64,000 nucleotides of DNA from Gemmatimonas sp. UBA7669 (GCF_002483225.1 NZ_DLHL01000011.1:372001-436000), one strand, 5' to 3'; shown: positions 6,506 to 15,985, numbered from the stretch's first letter. Notes: a model not told the origin generated them from the sequence alone. Numbers and translations: made by a program.

Positions 6506-9166
6506 TCACGGCAGTTGATCCGGGCACCCTTTCCAGCTTCCGCCGGCCGTGCACGGTGGGATACTGCCGGGCTTGGGTAGACGGGCCCGAACCTGTTCAG
6601 CCTGCACCGTTCGGCCGAGCGCAACGAGCGCCTTGAGCTCTACCTCACCCAGGACCGGCTGCATGCTGGCGAGATCAGGCGCTTCCGCCAGCCATCGTTG
6701 CCCCTCCGCCACTGCCGCGAGTGCCCTCGCCGGATTTCCGGCCGCTGTCTCGGCTTGGGCGAGGTGCCACATGGCGAACGTAGCAAACAGCGGAGACGCG
6801 GTTGGCACGACCCGGGCGACAGCACGCCGCGCTACGTCGAGAGCGGCCGCTGTGTCCTTTCGTGTCAACGCTTCGTTCACTATGGCGCCGGTTGCAAGCA
6901 ACCACAGGGTGATGCCAAGCGGCGGATCCGAGCGCAGCAGCGTGTGCAACTCCTTTGCCGCAACCCGCCGGCTCATCGTATCGGACAATACGGTAGCGAG
7001 GTATATGCGCTGATAGCCGGTCCACGCACGATTGACCGCGGTCGTATCACTGCGAGTCCCCATGCTCGCCCGTAGCCGCGGGAGCACCGCACGTGCCTCA
7101 TCTGCACGTCCGAGGACCAAGAGGGACTCGAACTCGGCGTTTCGTGCTGACGTGGTTTCGTTGGTCACGTCCAAGTCCAGCGAGTCGGCCAAGGCTTGCA
7201 CCGCGCGAGCACGACGCAGGTAGTCCCGTGGATCCCGCCGTATCCAGCTTGATGCGTATAGGCGCATCGCTTCCGCGCGAAGCGAGAGAATGCTGCGGGC
7301 GCCACCACGCTCACTCGAGAGAACGGCAAGAGCGAGCGAATCGGCTTCTCGCACCCGTCCCAGTTGCATGGCGCGCGACGAACGAAAGAGGGCGATACGC
7401 GCCGCCAGCTCACGGTCACTTGGGTGCGCTGCGGCTACCGCCTCGACCTCGCGTAGAGCCCCGGTAGTGGCGGCGGGGCCGCCGAGGTCAAGCTGCACAG
7501 CGGCATGTTCCAGTCTGGCGCGCGCGAACGCGATACTCGTGATGCCATAGGCCTGAACCGCCAGGCGTTGTGCCGAATCCAGCACGGCCAAGGCAGAAAG
7601 TGGGCGGCCCTGACCTACCAGACTGGCACCGATGGCCGTGTAGAGCCGAGCCCGAGTTCGATCATCATCGGAGAGCTCCCGTGGAATGCGGGAAAGCGCA
7701 CTGTCGAGTAGCTGCGAAACGGTACCGTTCGGGGCCAGTCGCACGAGTGGGTCATACGAAGTGGCGTCGGTACCGGTCACGAGTCCCGAGAGGAAGGCTG
7801 CGGCTCGCTCCGCGCGCAGCGCTTCCGCCTTCGCGACGCGTGCCTGCCTCCACGCCACGCCACCAGAAACGGTGACGGACGCCAGGACACCCAAGACCGC
7901 CGTCGTGAGCACGCGCTGGCGACGGACGAACGACCAGACACGATAGCCTGTGCTGTCTGGTCGTGCGAGGACCCGCTCGCGGCGCAGATAGCGTCGCACG
8001 TCATCACTCAGTGCCTCGGCGCTCGCGTATCGGCGCGCCGGCTCGCGATGGAGCGCCTTCCCGGCAATCGCGTCCAGATCACCGCGCAACGCCGCTGCCA
8101 GCTTGCCGCGGGCGGAGTAGCGACGAGCGGAGACTCTCGGCATTGACGCAAGCGCTGCGATTGCACTCGGCTGGCGGAGTGGCCGCTCGCGAATCGCCAG
8201 CAGGCGGTCGGCGGCGGAAAGTCCGGCCACATCCCGTGGCGGTTCACCGGCCAACAGGCAGGTGAGGATGGCACCCAGTGCAAAGATGTCTGTCGCAGTG
8301 GAGGGCGGAACCTCGTCAAGCTGTTCCGGTGCTGCATAGGCCGCCGTAAGCGGAGACAGTCCAGCATTGGTCAAGGTACTGACCTCGTCGTTGGGTGCGA
8401 TCAGTTTTGCGACGCCGAAGTCCAGCAGCTTTACCACACCCTCGGGCGAAACGAGAATGTTCGACGGCTTGAGATCACGATGGACGACGAGACGTTGATG
8501 CGCATGCTGCACAGCAGCGCACACATCGCGAAAAAGGTCGAGTCGCGCCGGAATGTCGAGTGTCCGTGCATCACACCATTCATCGATCGGTGTACCTTCC
8601 ACGAATTCCATGGCCAGCCACGGTGTCCCCTCGTCGGTGCTTCCGCCGTCGAGCAGCTGCGCAATGTTGGGGTGTTGCAGCGCAGCGAGGATCTGCCGCT
8701 CGGAGCGAAACCGCTGCAGGAGGACCGCACTGTCAGCGCCGCGCCACAGGGTCTTGATCGCAACGCGCTGCCGGTAGACAAGGTCGGCCCGCTCCGCCTC
8801 GTACACAGCGCCCATCCCGCCCCGCCCGACCAAGTCGAGGACACGATATGGACCGAGTCGGCGTCCGACCATGGTCGGGAGCGTCAAATCTTCGGCGTTG
8901 CCGGCTGACATCAACCCAAGGCGCTCATGGGCCGGGCGCTCGAATCGTTCACCAACCGTAGAATCCAGCGCGAGGAGGTCCTGCAGGACGCGAAGAGCAG
9001 CCGGTGAGAGATCGCCCGTGTCCAGTCGCGACACGGCATCGGGATCTGTTGGCGTGGCGCAACGTTCCCAGACCGCCTTGAGTGGCGCCCACTCTTCAGG
9101 AGTGAGCTCTGGAGCGCGATGTGGGGCTGGTGCGGAATTCGCCGCAGAGCGTGCGTCAGGCATCAT
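6506..9166 (-). CDS. Membrane-anchored Ser/Thr protein kinase with TPR-like sensor domain
   Basis: The 886-aa Hanks-type kinase has a glycine loop GRGGMGAVYE near residue 112, catalytic lysine in VAIKTL, the catalytic loop VHRDLKPSNI near 230, DFG in LLDFGVAKL, and an A-P-E motif (AAYAAPEQL). One transmembrane helix follows at about 425-445 (VLTTAVLGVLASVTVSGGVAW). The C-terminal 400 residues are helical repeats of TPR character. Just upstream on the same strand is an ECF sigma factor, a pairing common in Gemmatimonadota, Acidobacteriota and Planctomycetota, where the kinase may control the sigma factor by phosphorylation. Partners and signal are unknown. Confidence 0.92.
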   Translation of the reverse strand: MMPDARSAANSAPAPHRAPELTPEEWAPLKAVWERCATPTDPDAVSRLDTGDLSPAALRVLQDLLALDSTVGERFERPAHERLGLMSAGNAEDLTLPTMVGRRLGPYRVLDLVGRGGMGAVYEAERADLVYRQRVAIKTLWRGADSAVLLQRFRSERQILAALQHPNIAQLLDGGSTDEGTPWLAMEFVEGTPIDEWCDARTLDIPARLDLFRDVCAAVQHAHQRLVVHRDLKPSNILVSPEGVVKLLDFGVAKLIAPNDEVSTLTNAGLSPLTAAYAAPEQLDEVPPSTATDIFALGAILTCLLAGEPPRDVAGLSAADRLLAIRERPLRQPSAIAALASMPRVSARRYSARGKLAAALRGDLDAIAGKALHREPARRYASAEALSDDVRRYLRRERVLARPDSTGYRVWSFVRRQRVLTTAVLGVLASVTVSGGVAWRQARVAKAEALRAERAAAFLSGLVTGTDATSYDPLVRLAPNGTVSQLLDSALSRIPRELSDDDRTRARLYTAIGASLVGQGRPLSALAVLDSAQRLAVQAYGITSIAFARARLEHAAVQLDLGGPAATTGALREVEAVAAAHPSDRELAARIALFRSSRAMQLGRVREADSLALAVLSSERGGARSILSLRAEAMRLYASSWIRRDPRDYLRRARAVQALADSLDLDVTNETTSARNAEFESLLVLGRADEARAVLPRLRASMGTRSDTTAVNRAWTGYQRIYLATVLSDTMSRRVAAKELHTLLRSDPPLGITLWLLATGAIVNEALTRKDTAAALDVARRAVARVVPTASPLFATFAMWHLAQAETAAGNPARALAAVAEGQRWLAEAPDLASMQPVLGEVELKALVALGRTVQAEQVRARLPKPGSIPPCTAGGSWKGCPDQLP

Positions 9167-9273
9167 GGGTGAAAGCCTTGTGCGGTGTCGGTCATCCCTA
9201 GAACGCGCATTCAGGAGGCATTCTCCCTCACGCCCACTGCCTTGCTCGGTTCAGCGTCGCCGGTGCCTGGCGC

Positions 9274-9834
9274 TCAGCGCTCCGAGATCTCACGATGCAG
9301 CCATCGTCGGGCAAGCATCCATTCGCGGCTTACCGTGGCTGGCGATATGCCGAGGACGTCCGCAATCTCATCAAGCGACAGGCCCACGAAGAACTTGAGC
9401 TCCACGACACGCGCCTGACGAGGGTCCATCTGTTCGAGCCGACTCAGAGCCTCGTGTACATCAAGCACATCCTGGATCGCGTCAGCGGGCAGGACGTCGG
9501 CCTCAGCCAACGGGACCATCTTCGCACGATCCCGCCGGGCAGCCGAGCTACGGCGCGCATGGTCCACCAGAATGCGTCGCATCATCTGGGCAGCAATGCC
9601 GAAGAAATGCGAACGATTACGCCATGGGACTTCCTGTCCAAGCAGCCGAAGGTACGCCTCGTGCACCAAGGCCGTTGGCTGCAAGGTGTGGTCGTCGCGC
9701 TCTCGTCCGATGAAGCCGGCCGCAAGCGTGCGAAGTTCGTGGTACACCATCCTGGATGCCGAATCGGCGGCAGTCTGATCTCCAGCCTGGGCTGCTCGCA
9801 GAAGCTCCGTAAGATTCGGTGAATTCGCGTTCAT
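9274..9834 (-). CDS. ECF RNA polymerase sigma factor (TIGR02999 / Sig-70_X6 type)
   Basis: The protein is 186 aa. Region 2 is recognisable from LQPTALVHEAYLRLLG and FFGIAAQMMRRILVDHARR; region 4 is the helix-turn-helix VELKFFVGLSLDEIADVLGI then SPATVSREWMLARRWL. This is the TIGR02999 ECF subgroup that recurs beside Ser/Thr kinases in soil phyla. It directs polymerase to a dedicated promoter set. It lies 107 bp upstream of the kinase on the same strand, and no anti-sigma factor is adjacent, consistent with kinase-based control. Confidence 0.9.
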   Translation of the reverse strand: MNANSPNLTELLRAAQAGDQTAADSASRMVYHELRTLAAGFIGRERDDHTLQPTALVHEAYLRLLGQEVPWRNRSHFFGIAAQMMRRILVDHARRSSAARRDRAKMVPLAEADVLPADAIQDVLDVHEALSRLEQMDPRQARVVELKFFVGLSLDEIADVLGISPATVSREWMLARRWLHREISER

Positions 9835-9873
9835 CTCTCCAATATGTACTTTGAGGCGGCAATGGACAGAACC

Positions 9874-10290
9874 TTACTCGATCCAGCCTATGCTCTGACG
9901 GGGAATGCGCGACTGCATGGTCAGGTCGTACAGCCGGACAACCTTCGCGCTACCTCGGCGATTGCGAACGGCGTACAGACCCTGGGCAATCGGAGCAAGA
10001 CGCTCCCGGCCCCAGCCGGCCCGCCTCAGATCACTAAAGAGCGCGCGATACGCAATCCACGCCTTACGCGACCCTACCAACCAGGTATGTTGGGCGACAA
10101 TGAAATCCAGAAGGGTGGCATTGAGGGCGAGCGCCACAAGTCCGATGACGCGGCGTTTCCACCCATCGGCCTGAAAAACCCTGCGACGTCGCTCCGCCCA
10201 ACTCGGCTCGTCCGGTTCCGCTGCCAGCAACCGAACACGCGACAGGAAGCTCGTCACCACGGGATCCGGGTATTCAACAGTAATGGACAT
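9874..10290 (-). CDS. Hypothetical protein with one hydrophobic helix
   Basis: The 138-aa protein begins MSITVEYPDPVVTSFL at 10290. The N-terminal third is polar and rich in Arg/Glu, followed by a hydrophobic stretch (VIGLVALALNATLLDFIVA) and an Arg-rich C-terminus. No family recognised. It lies just upstream of the ECF sigma gene on the same strand (40 bp), so it might be co-transcribed with the sigma/kinase pair; a small membrane modulator is possible but unproven. Confidence 0.5.
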   Translation of the reverse strand: MSITVEYPDPVVTSFLSRVRLLAAEPDEPSWAERRRRVFQADGWKRRVIGLVALALNATLLDFIVAQHTWLVGSRKAWIAYRALFSDLRRAGWGRERLAPIAQGLYAVRNRRGSAKVVRLYDLTMQSRIPRQSIGWIE

Positions 10291-10312
10291 GATTGACCAA
10301 GAGTGTTGAACG

Positions 10313-11542
10313 CTAGCGCTCGCGCTGCCCAGCGGCTCCCAATGACGCACGCGCCTCCGCGTCCTTCCACACCGCATCCAGAATGCCCGCCACTGCGCGC
10401 CCATCTTCCCCGCTCACGGACGTGTTCACAAAGAGCACCACGCCGAAACGGCCGCTGGGATCCGCCAGCATCTCCGTCTGCAGCCCGGGATCGTTTCCAC
10501 CGTGGCCGACACGTCGCCCGCCAAACTTGGTACGCCAGAAGAGGCCGGAGTTACCGTCGACAGCGGGAAAGTTCTCGGGACGGTTGGTATCGTTGAACTG
10601 AAAGCGTACCATTTCCGCGGCATGTTTGGCGTCCAGAATGCGCACCCCCTGATACGCCCCGGTGTCGAGCAGCGCCACAAAGAAGCGTGACAGTTCCGCC
10701 ACCGAAGTCCGCACCCCGCCATCCGGATACGTGGTGCCACCATATGGAGGGATCGGAATGACGTGACCGTTCTGGGATACGAAGAGCGTGGAATGCCGCG
10801 TCGTGTCCACTTCAGACAGAAACCAGCCACTCGTCGTCATGCCAAGCGGCGTGAAGATGTGCCGGCGCGTATAGCGATTGAGTGGCTCCCCCACGGCACG
10901 CTCCACAATGTATCCGGCCAGCGCGGCGCCAATGTTGGAGTACTCGCGCAACTGCCCGGGCTTGGCGGCAAGAAAGTTGTCCCGGGCGTAGTACGCGCCG
11001 TTCGGCGTGAAATATTGCGTGAGGAATCGATCCAGCGGTTCGGGCGCATCCCCGCCGTAATGATACGTTCGCGAGTACACAGCCCAGCGGTCGGTTATGC
11101 TCGAAGTATGCGTGGCGAGATGGCGCAGCGTAATGACGGCACCCGGGCGTTGGGGATTCTCGACGCGAAATGGCAGGTAGCGGTTGATGTCCTCGTCGAG
11201 CGACAACTTGCCCTCCTGCACCGCGCGCATCATGGCCACCCCGGTGAACGTCTTGGCAATGGAGCCGACGTTCATGATGGTGGCGGGTGTGAACGGTCGG
11301 GTTCGCGCGATGTCGGCGTAACCAAAGCCGCGCGACCACACGACCTGCTTGTTCACTATCACCGCCGCGGCGACCCCCATGATGTTCGCAGACGCCATGT
11401 GTTGCCGAATGACACTGTCCAGAGCCGCCGAGGGCTCAACGGATTGTGAACGCAGCAGGCCGAATGGGCTGACGAGCGCCGCACCGCTGAGCAAGGCCAG
11501 GCGCGCGCCACGCGAATGGCAGCGGAGAATTCTGAGTGACAT
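10313..11542 (-). CDS. Secreted serine hydrolase, beta-lactamase/class C-like
   Basis: The protein is 409 aa from the ATG at 11542, with a signal peptide (LALLSGAALVSPFGLLRSQ). It has the PF00144 signature: NVGSIAKTFTG (S-x-x-K nucleophile motif), a YSN-type motif (LREYSNIGAALAGYIVE), TPLGMTTSGWF, and RVGHGGNDPG as the third box. Probably a periplasmic esterase or DD-peptidase-like enzyme. It is a second member of a family represented four times in this window (also 377, 20653 and 38799). Confidence 0.85.
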   Translation of the reverse strand: MSLRILRCHSRGARLALLSGAALVSPFGLLRSQSVEPSAALDSVIRQHMASANIMGVAAAVIVNKQVVWSRGFGYADIARTRPFTPATIMNVGSIAKTFTGVAMMRAVQEGKLSLDEDINRYLPFRVENPQRPGAVITLRHLATHTSSITDRWAVYSRTYHYGGDAPEPLDRFLTQYFTPNGAYYARDNFLAAKPGQLREYSNIGAALAGYIVERAVGEPLNRYTRRHIFTPLGMTTSGWFLSEVDTTRHSTLFVSQNGHVIPIPPYGGTTYPDGGVRTSVAELSRFFVALLDTGAYQGVRILDAKHAAEMVRFQFNDTNRPENFPAVDGNSGLFWRTKFGGRRVGHGGNDPGLQTEMLADPSGRFGVVLFVNTSVSGEDGRAVAGILDAVWKDAEARASLGAAGQRER

Positions 11543-11658
11543 GGGCAATTCCGGCGGTGGGATGCGCGGGGGCTCTCGCGCACGGCGAGCGCATGGTACG
11601 CCGACTACGAGGCCGCATGCGGCGGGGTTTCGCGGACCAAACGCATAAGGTGGGGCAA

Positions 11659-12003
11659 TCACTCGTGGGCCCGACGACTGTCACTTGGGGCCTCGTCCCG
11701 CTCGTGCAGCCCGTAGTCGCGCACGACATGCGACACACGCAGTCGGTAGTCTCGAAAAATGCCCGACCGGCCACGCATCTGCGCCACCCGGTGCTCGGCG
11801 ATACTGCGCCAGGCCTGCACCGCCACTTCGTCGCGAAACACGCTCAGTGACAACAGCTTGCCCGGCTCGGCGAGGCTCTCAAATCGCTCCACCGCGACGA
11901 ACCCGTCCACCGCGTGCAGCAGCGGCTTGAGCTCAGCCGCCAGATCGAGGTACTCTGACCGGCGCCCCTCTGCCGGCCACACCTCGAAGAGCACCGCAAT
12001 CAT
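11659..12003 (-). CDS. Antibiotic-biosynthesis monooxygenase-like (ABM/dimeric alpha-beta barrel) protein
   Basis: The 114-aa protein has a ferredoxin-like alpha+beta layout: MIAVLFEVWPAEGRRSEYL, then LHAVDGFVAVERFESLAEPG and LSLSVFRDEVAVQAWRS, typical of the ABM/DUF4188 dimeric barrel family. Members act as cofactor-free oxygenases or bind small aromatics. Its ATG overlaps the stop of the upstream NIPSNAP-like gene (ATGA at 12000-12003), so both are translated together, possibly as partners. Confidence 0.7.
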   Translation of the reverse strand: MIAVLFEVWPAEGRRSEYLDLAAELKPLLHAVDGFVAVERFESLAEPGKLLSLSVFRDEVAVQAWRSIAEHRVAQMRGRSGIFRDYRLRVSHVVRDYGLHERDEAPSDSRRAHE

Positions 12004-12323
12004 GAGAGACGCCGCGTGCCTGGGACGAACTCCACAAAGCTGCGCTCCTCCTTCAGGATGAAGCGTAGCTCCTGCGCCATGGCAAAGTTTGCCCGTCCCT
12101 CGGGATCTGCCTTGAGACGTGTGCGGTAGGCCTCGTACTCGGCGAGACTCTCGAAGCCGATCAGGCCCCAGGCCACGTTGTTGGTTCCCTCGTGGGGGAG
12201 AAAGTATCCCAGCAGGGCGCCGCCCAGTCGAGGAATGATGTGGCCCCACGCTTCGGCGTAGCGGCGAAAGGCGTCCCGCTGAAACGGGTCGATCTCGTAT
12301 CGGATGAAGCAGGTAATGGTCAT
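12000..12323 (-). CDS. NIPSNAP-family protein
   Basis: The protein (107 aa) starts MTITCFIRYEIDPFQRDAFR and continues with YAEAWGHIIPRLGG, LLGYFLPHEGTNNVAWGLI and GFESLAEYEAYRTRL, the conserved blocks of NIPSNAP-domain dimeric alpha/beta barrels. Biochemical role in bacteria is poorly defined. It is divergent from the HTH regulator at 12389, which suggests the NIPSNAP/ABM pair is that regulator's target. Confidence 0.82.
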   Translation of the reverse strand: MTITCFIRYEIDPFQRDAFRRYAEAWGHIIPRLGGALLGYFLPHEGTNNVAWGLIGFESLAEYEAYRTRLKADPEGRANFAMAQELRFILKEERSFVEFVPGTRRLS

Positions 12324-12388
12324 GCGGCCAGTATGGCACGTGATCATTTCGGTAGCCGCCGAAGCATTTGCCGGCGATCTTTGGTCGT

Positions 12389-13111
12389 ATGCCGAGATCG
12401 CGCCGTTCGGTGCCACAACCTGACGCCGCGGTGGTCCCCACCGCCGAGCTGCTCGCCGATCCCTCACGCGTGGCCATGCTGTGGGCGCTCATGGATGGTC
12501 GCCGTCTTCCCGCCGGCGACCTCGCACGCATTGCCGGCATTCGCCCATCCACCGCCAGCGAACATCTGGCGCGTCTCGTGGAAGCGGGATGGCTTGGCGT
12601 GGAGCAGACGGGACGTCACCGCTATCTGCGCCTGATTCATCCGGGCGTCGCAGAGTTGCTTGAGACCATGGCTGTCGTCGGGGGCACAACGCAGCCATCA
12701 GCGCGCCAGGTCGGACCCACGGGCGCCATGCGACTTGCGCGCAGCTGTTACGATCATCTGGCCGGACAGGCCGGTGTGGCGATCACCAGCGCGCTGCTGG
12801 ACAATCGTGCGCTCATGGAAGAAGGCCTCGGCTATCGTGTCACCGCAGCGGGACGTGACCGCTTCGCCGCGCTCGGGATCGATACCGACGCAATTGCAGA
12901 GCAAGCCACGGCGCGGCGCCGTCACTTTGCGCGCATGTGTCTCGACTGGAGTGAGCGACGCCATCACGTGGCGGGTGCGCTGGGCAGCGCGCTGCTTGCG
13001 CTGGTGCTCGAGCGCGGCTGGTTTGTGCGAATGCCCGGCACACGGGCGTTGCGCCTCAGCAATGATGGGCGACGGGCGCTGCAGAGGGAGTTCGGCGTGC
13101 GGCTTCTTTGA
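12389..13111 (+). CDS. ArsR-family (winged HTH) transcriptional regulator
   Basis: The protein is 240 aa. The N-terminal winged helix reads LLADPSRVAMLWALMDGRRL, then LARIAGIRPSTASEHLARLV and GWLGVEQTGRHRYLRL, the ArsR/SmtB DNA-binding layout. No metal-binding cysteine pair is seen; a C-terminal domain of about 130 residues ending in a basic helix follows. It is divergent from the NIPSNAP/ABM pair, 66 bp apart, which is a usual regulator-target geometry. Confidence 0.8.
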   Translation: MPRSRRSVPQPDAAVVPTAELLADPSRVAMLWALMDGRRLPAGDLARIAGIRPSTASEHLARLVEAGWLGVEQTGRHRYLRLIHPGVAELLETMAVVGGTTQPSARQVGPTGAMRLARSCYDHLAGQAGVAITSALLDNRALMEEGLGYRVTAAGRDRFAALGIDTDAIAEQATARRRHFARMCLDWSERRHHVAGALGSALLALVLERGWFVRMPGTRALRLSNDGRRALQREFGVRLL

Positions 13112-13226
13112 ACGGACGCTGCTCAAGGCGCAACGTATCCAGCACGACCCACGGAGCGAACGGCGTCACCTGCCGGCGCACGTCGATTCCACTCTCACGG
13201 CGAGCTGCCAGTCATCGCGATGAGGA

Positions 13227-13802
13227 TCATGGACTCCGGTAGGTCATCTGGCAGCTGTGTCGTTCTTCCGCCGCCGCAGCGGGTGTTTGGACAGGCGCGC
13301 GGGCCGCTGCGCTGTCGGCCACCGAACGACCAATGAACTGAAAACACCGCTCCACGGCACCACGTGGAAATACGAACATGATCCGCGCCGGCGCATTGCT
13401 CCGGTTTTCCACAGTGATCCAGTTCCGCGGCGGCAGGTATACGACGCTGCCGGCTGGCGCCACATGAGCCGTATCGTTCAACAGAAACGTCACCTCTCCC
13501 TGCTGAACAATGAGCACCTCCTCGTCCAACTCGTGTCGATGACGCGGCACGCGACTCCCAGGCGGCAGTTCCTCGGCGCCAACGAACAGGTAACCTGCCC
13601 CGGTCGCCGCAGGCCCGACTTTGAGGCGAATCGCGCGACCATCTGGCAGAATACGCCGCTCGCCATCCTCAGGCCTGACAATTTGGGGCCGCGAGGCTGT
13701 GTGCAGTTCCGCGGTGACCTGGCCGCGTGCCGTCGATGCGAGCACGAACAGCGCCGGGGCGGTGAGTAGCAGGCAGGTGGTACGTGATCTGGACGCAGTC
13801 AT
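13227..13802 (-). CDS. Secreted cupin-domain protein
   Basis: The 191-aa protein has a signal peptide (LLLTAPALFVLASTARGQ). Its cupin motif 1 is PPGSRVPRHRHELDEEVLIV (G-x5-H-x-H-x3-E-E) and motif 2 is APAGSVVYLPPRNWITVEN. The two His and Glu could bind a metal ion; the usual motif-2 His is replaced by Asn. Periplasmic sensor, oxygenase or sugar-binding roles are all possible. Confidence 0.8.
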   Translation of the reverse strand: MTASRSRTTCLLLTAPALFVLASTARGQVTAELHTASRPQIVRPEDGERRILPDGRAIRLKVGPAATGAGYLFVGAEELPPGSRVPRHRHELDEEVLIVQQGEVTFLLNDTAHVAPAGSVVYLPPRNWITVENRSNAPARIMFVFPRGAVERCFQFIGRSVADSAAARAPVQTPAAAAEERHSCQMTYRSP

Positions 13803-13884
13803 CGTTTTTGCCGGATATAGTTCGGAGATATTGTGGAGTTGTGGCGTGGTAGGGCCGCTCGGGGCACGGTCCTGCCGTGCCGCC

Positions 13885-14610
13885 CTACCGCCGCGGCGGC
13901 TTGGTCGGCCGGATCTCGATGCGCGACGGTAGCGACCTCGACGGAAACCGCACGAGCCCCATCACGAGCTCCGCGATGTCCTCCGGCTGGATTTTCCACG
14001 CATCGGCGTCGCTCGGCGTGTGATCATTGAAATGCGTGGCCACACTGCCCGGCATGATGTAGTTCACGCGGATGCCGTACTGTCGCACGTCGAGCATCAG
14101 CGCCTCGCTGAAGCCGACGAGTCCGAACTTGGATGCGTTGTACGCTGCGCCACCCGGCAACGGGTTCTTGCCGGCGAGCGAAGCGATGTTGATGATCCAA
14201 CTGTCGTCGTTGTTCCGGAGATGCGGAATCGCGGCGTGGCAACAGAAGTACACGCCGTCAAGGTTGGTTCGAATGACTTGGTCCCAATCCTCCGGCGTGA
14301 GCTCGCTCATGGGCGCGAATCTCCCGACGCCGGCGTTGTTGACGAGGATTTGCAGCCCGCCAAATCGCTCGACCGTGCGATCGATCATGCGTCGCACATC
14401 GTCGCGGTTGCGGACATCACACACGATGCCTTCCACGGTACCCGCACCACGCTCCGACAGTTCACGCGCCGCGCGCTCGACCTCGCTCGCATGGCGCGAG
14501 GAAATGCTCACGTTGCAGCCGGCGGCCGCCAGCGAAGCGGCGATTGCGTAGCCGATGCCCTTGCTGCCGCCGGTAACGACGGCGGTCCTACCCTTGAGAT
14601 CCTGAATCAT
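13885..14610 (-). CDS. Short-chain dehydrogenase/reductase (SDR)
   Basis: The classical SDR of 241 aa has cofactor motif TGGSKGIG (T-G-x3-G-x-G) near residue 14, NNAGVG, and catalytic Ser/Tyr/Lys in NIASLAGK and AAYNASKFGL. Arg in SISSRH after beta-2 suggests NADP(H). It probably reduces a ketone or 3-oxoacyl substrate. It lies alone on the minus strand; the best relatives are 3-oxoacyl-ACP reductase (FabG)-like enzymes, but the substrate cannot be fixed. Confidence 0.9.
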   Translation of the reverse strand: MIQDLKGRTAVVTGGSKGIGYAIAASLAAAGCNVSISSRHASEVERAARELSERGAGTVEGIVCDVRNRDDVRRMIDRTVERFGGLQILVNNAGVGRFAPMSELTPEDWDQVIRTNLDGVYFCCHAAIPHLRNNDDSWIINIASLAGKNPLPGGAAYNASKFGLVGFSEALMLDVRQYGIRVNYIMPGSVATHFNDHTPSDADAWKIQPEDIAELVMGLVRFPSRSLPSRIEIRPTKPPRR

Positions 14611-14647
14611 CTTGTGCCTGTGTCAGAGTAGTCCCGGAGCGGCCGCT

Positions 14648-15115
14648 CTAGCCGCGCATCTTCGTGATCGCTGCTGTCAGGTCGCTCTCCGTGGTCGAAC
14701 CGATCACGCTGCCGTGGCTCATGGCAATCACGCTCGTCGCGCGTTCAATGTCGGCGTCAGCCACCAGCGCAATGAGCATGGACGTGTCGGGCGCGAGCCC
14801 TTCTCCCAACTGTCGCAGCAATGCGTCGGGGAAGCCCAGATCGATGAAGTAGGCAGCAATCGCGCCGCCGGCAGCCAAGGTGATGGTACCGACGCCGGGA
14901 AGCAGAAGACCGGCAATCGCCCCGATCAGCGCGCTCTTCCCCACGCCCCAGTCCTCTGTTTCGCTGAACGCTACCTCGCCGCTCGGCTTTCGCGTGACCA
15001 CGGCGACGTTACCAAGACCAACGGCGGCACCCTTCAGAAGATCGCGGGCGCTCTCGGCGCCGGTCGGCGTCGTGAAGCTGGCGACGACGATGCGGCGGGC
15101 AATGGATTCGGACAT
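14648..15115 (-). CDS. DUF1269-type membrane-associated protein
   Basis: The protein is 155 aa from the ATG at 15115, which has a strong GGAG 6 nt upstream. It begins with a beta-alpha segment (VVASFTTPTGAESARDLL), has a central glycine-rich hydrophobic stretch (LIGAIAGLLLPGVGTITLAA then GGAIAAYFIDLG), and ends in LIALVADADIERATSVI. This is the DUF1269 pattern (helical glycine-zipper between ferredoxin-like halves). Function not established. Confidence 0.7.
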   Translation of the reverse strand: MSESIARRIVVASFTTPTGAESARDLLKGAAVGLGNVAVVTRKPSGEVAFSETEDWGVGKSALIGAIAGLLLPGVGTITLAAGGAIAAYFIDLGFPDALLRQLGEGLAPDTSMLIALVADADIERATSVIAMSHGSVIGSTTESDLTAAITKMRG

Positions 15116-15149
15116 GTGATCTCCTGTGGACCTGGAGTGGCTGTGAACG

Positions 15150-15956
15150 CTACGGTAGCGGATTGCGCTCCCAACTCCCATACATGGGGTTGGGGAGCAG
15201 CACAAACCGCCGCCCGAAGTCGGCGTACGCGCTCTCGGGCGCTGCGCGCATCGGCACCTGCGCCATCCCGGGGAAGTCCTGAATGTTGTCACCGATCCAC
15301 ATGATCACCTCGAGCGGTGGGAGCCCGTTCACTCCGGCGGCGACCTGCGCGAAGCGCGGATTCTTGTCGCTCGTTTCCGCCTTGCACAGCACGACATCGG
15401 CCTCGATACCTTCCGCGCGCAGGTTTGCGCGTGTGTCGTCGCACTCCGCCGCTGTGCGGTTGGTGACGATCGCAACGCGTCCACCGCGTGTCTGCACATT
15501 GCGGATGAACGTGAGCGAGCCCGGGAGCGCCGTAGCCTCGCGGCGCGCCACCCAGCGTGACCAGCTCGCCTCGGTATATCCGGAGTCCACGAGCGCGCGC
15601 TCCTGCTGGTAGCGACTGTTGTCGAGCACCGTTTCGTCGGCGTCGAGAATGACGCCCCACGTGCCCCTGCTGCGTCCTTCGGAGAGCGCCACCAGCCGCT
15701 CACCGGCGACGCGGTACGCCTGAAGAAACGCGGCGCGCTGCTCGGCCGACGATCGAAACCACCGGATGTCGTTGCCGATTCTCGCAGCCGCCGGGCGCGG
15801 CATGGTCGCCGCTGCCTCGGCGCCCGTCGCTCCGGCGCCCATCCCAGTGGATGACGTGTGCGAGGTGGTGGCGCAGGAGATCAACGCAAACGCACTGACA
15901 CCGACTGCGCACAGGCGTCGCGCAATGCGCGTTGTCAGATGGACGGGGTGCGGCAT
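15150..15956 (-). CDS. HAD-superfamily class B/IIIB acid phosphatase, lipoprotein (e(P4)-like)
   Basis: The protein is 268 aa with a lipobox (VSAFALISC) after a signal peptide, so it is probably outer-membrane anchored. Catalytic motif I is WGVILDADETVLDNSRYQQ (D-x-D-E-T-V/L), motif II is VAIVTNRT, and motif IV is IMWIGDNIQDFPG. This matches subfamily IIIB phosphatases such as Haemophilus lipoprotein e(P4), which strip phosphate from nucleotides in the periplasm. Start and family are secure; exact substrate inferred. Confidence 0.88.
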   Translation of the reverse strand: MPHPVHLTTRIARRLCAVGVSAFALISCATTSHTSSTGMGAGATGAEAAATMPRPAAARIGNDIRWFRSSAEQRAAFLQAYRVAGERLVALSEGRSRGTWGVILDADETVLDNSRYQQERALVDSGYTEASWSRWVARREATALPGSLTFIRNVQTRGGRVAIVTNRTAAECDDTRANLRAEGIEADVVLCKAETSDKNPRFAQVAAGVNGLPPLEVIMWIGDNIQDFPGMAQVPMRAAPESAYADFGRRFVLLPNPMYGSWERNPLP

Positions 15957-15985
15957 GGCGAAACAGGGAAGAGTGAGAAGAGAAC

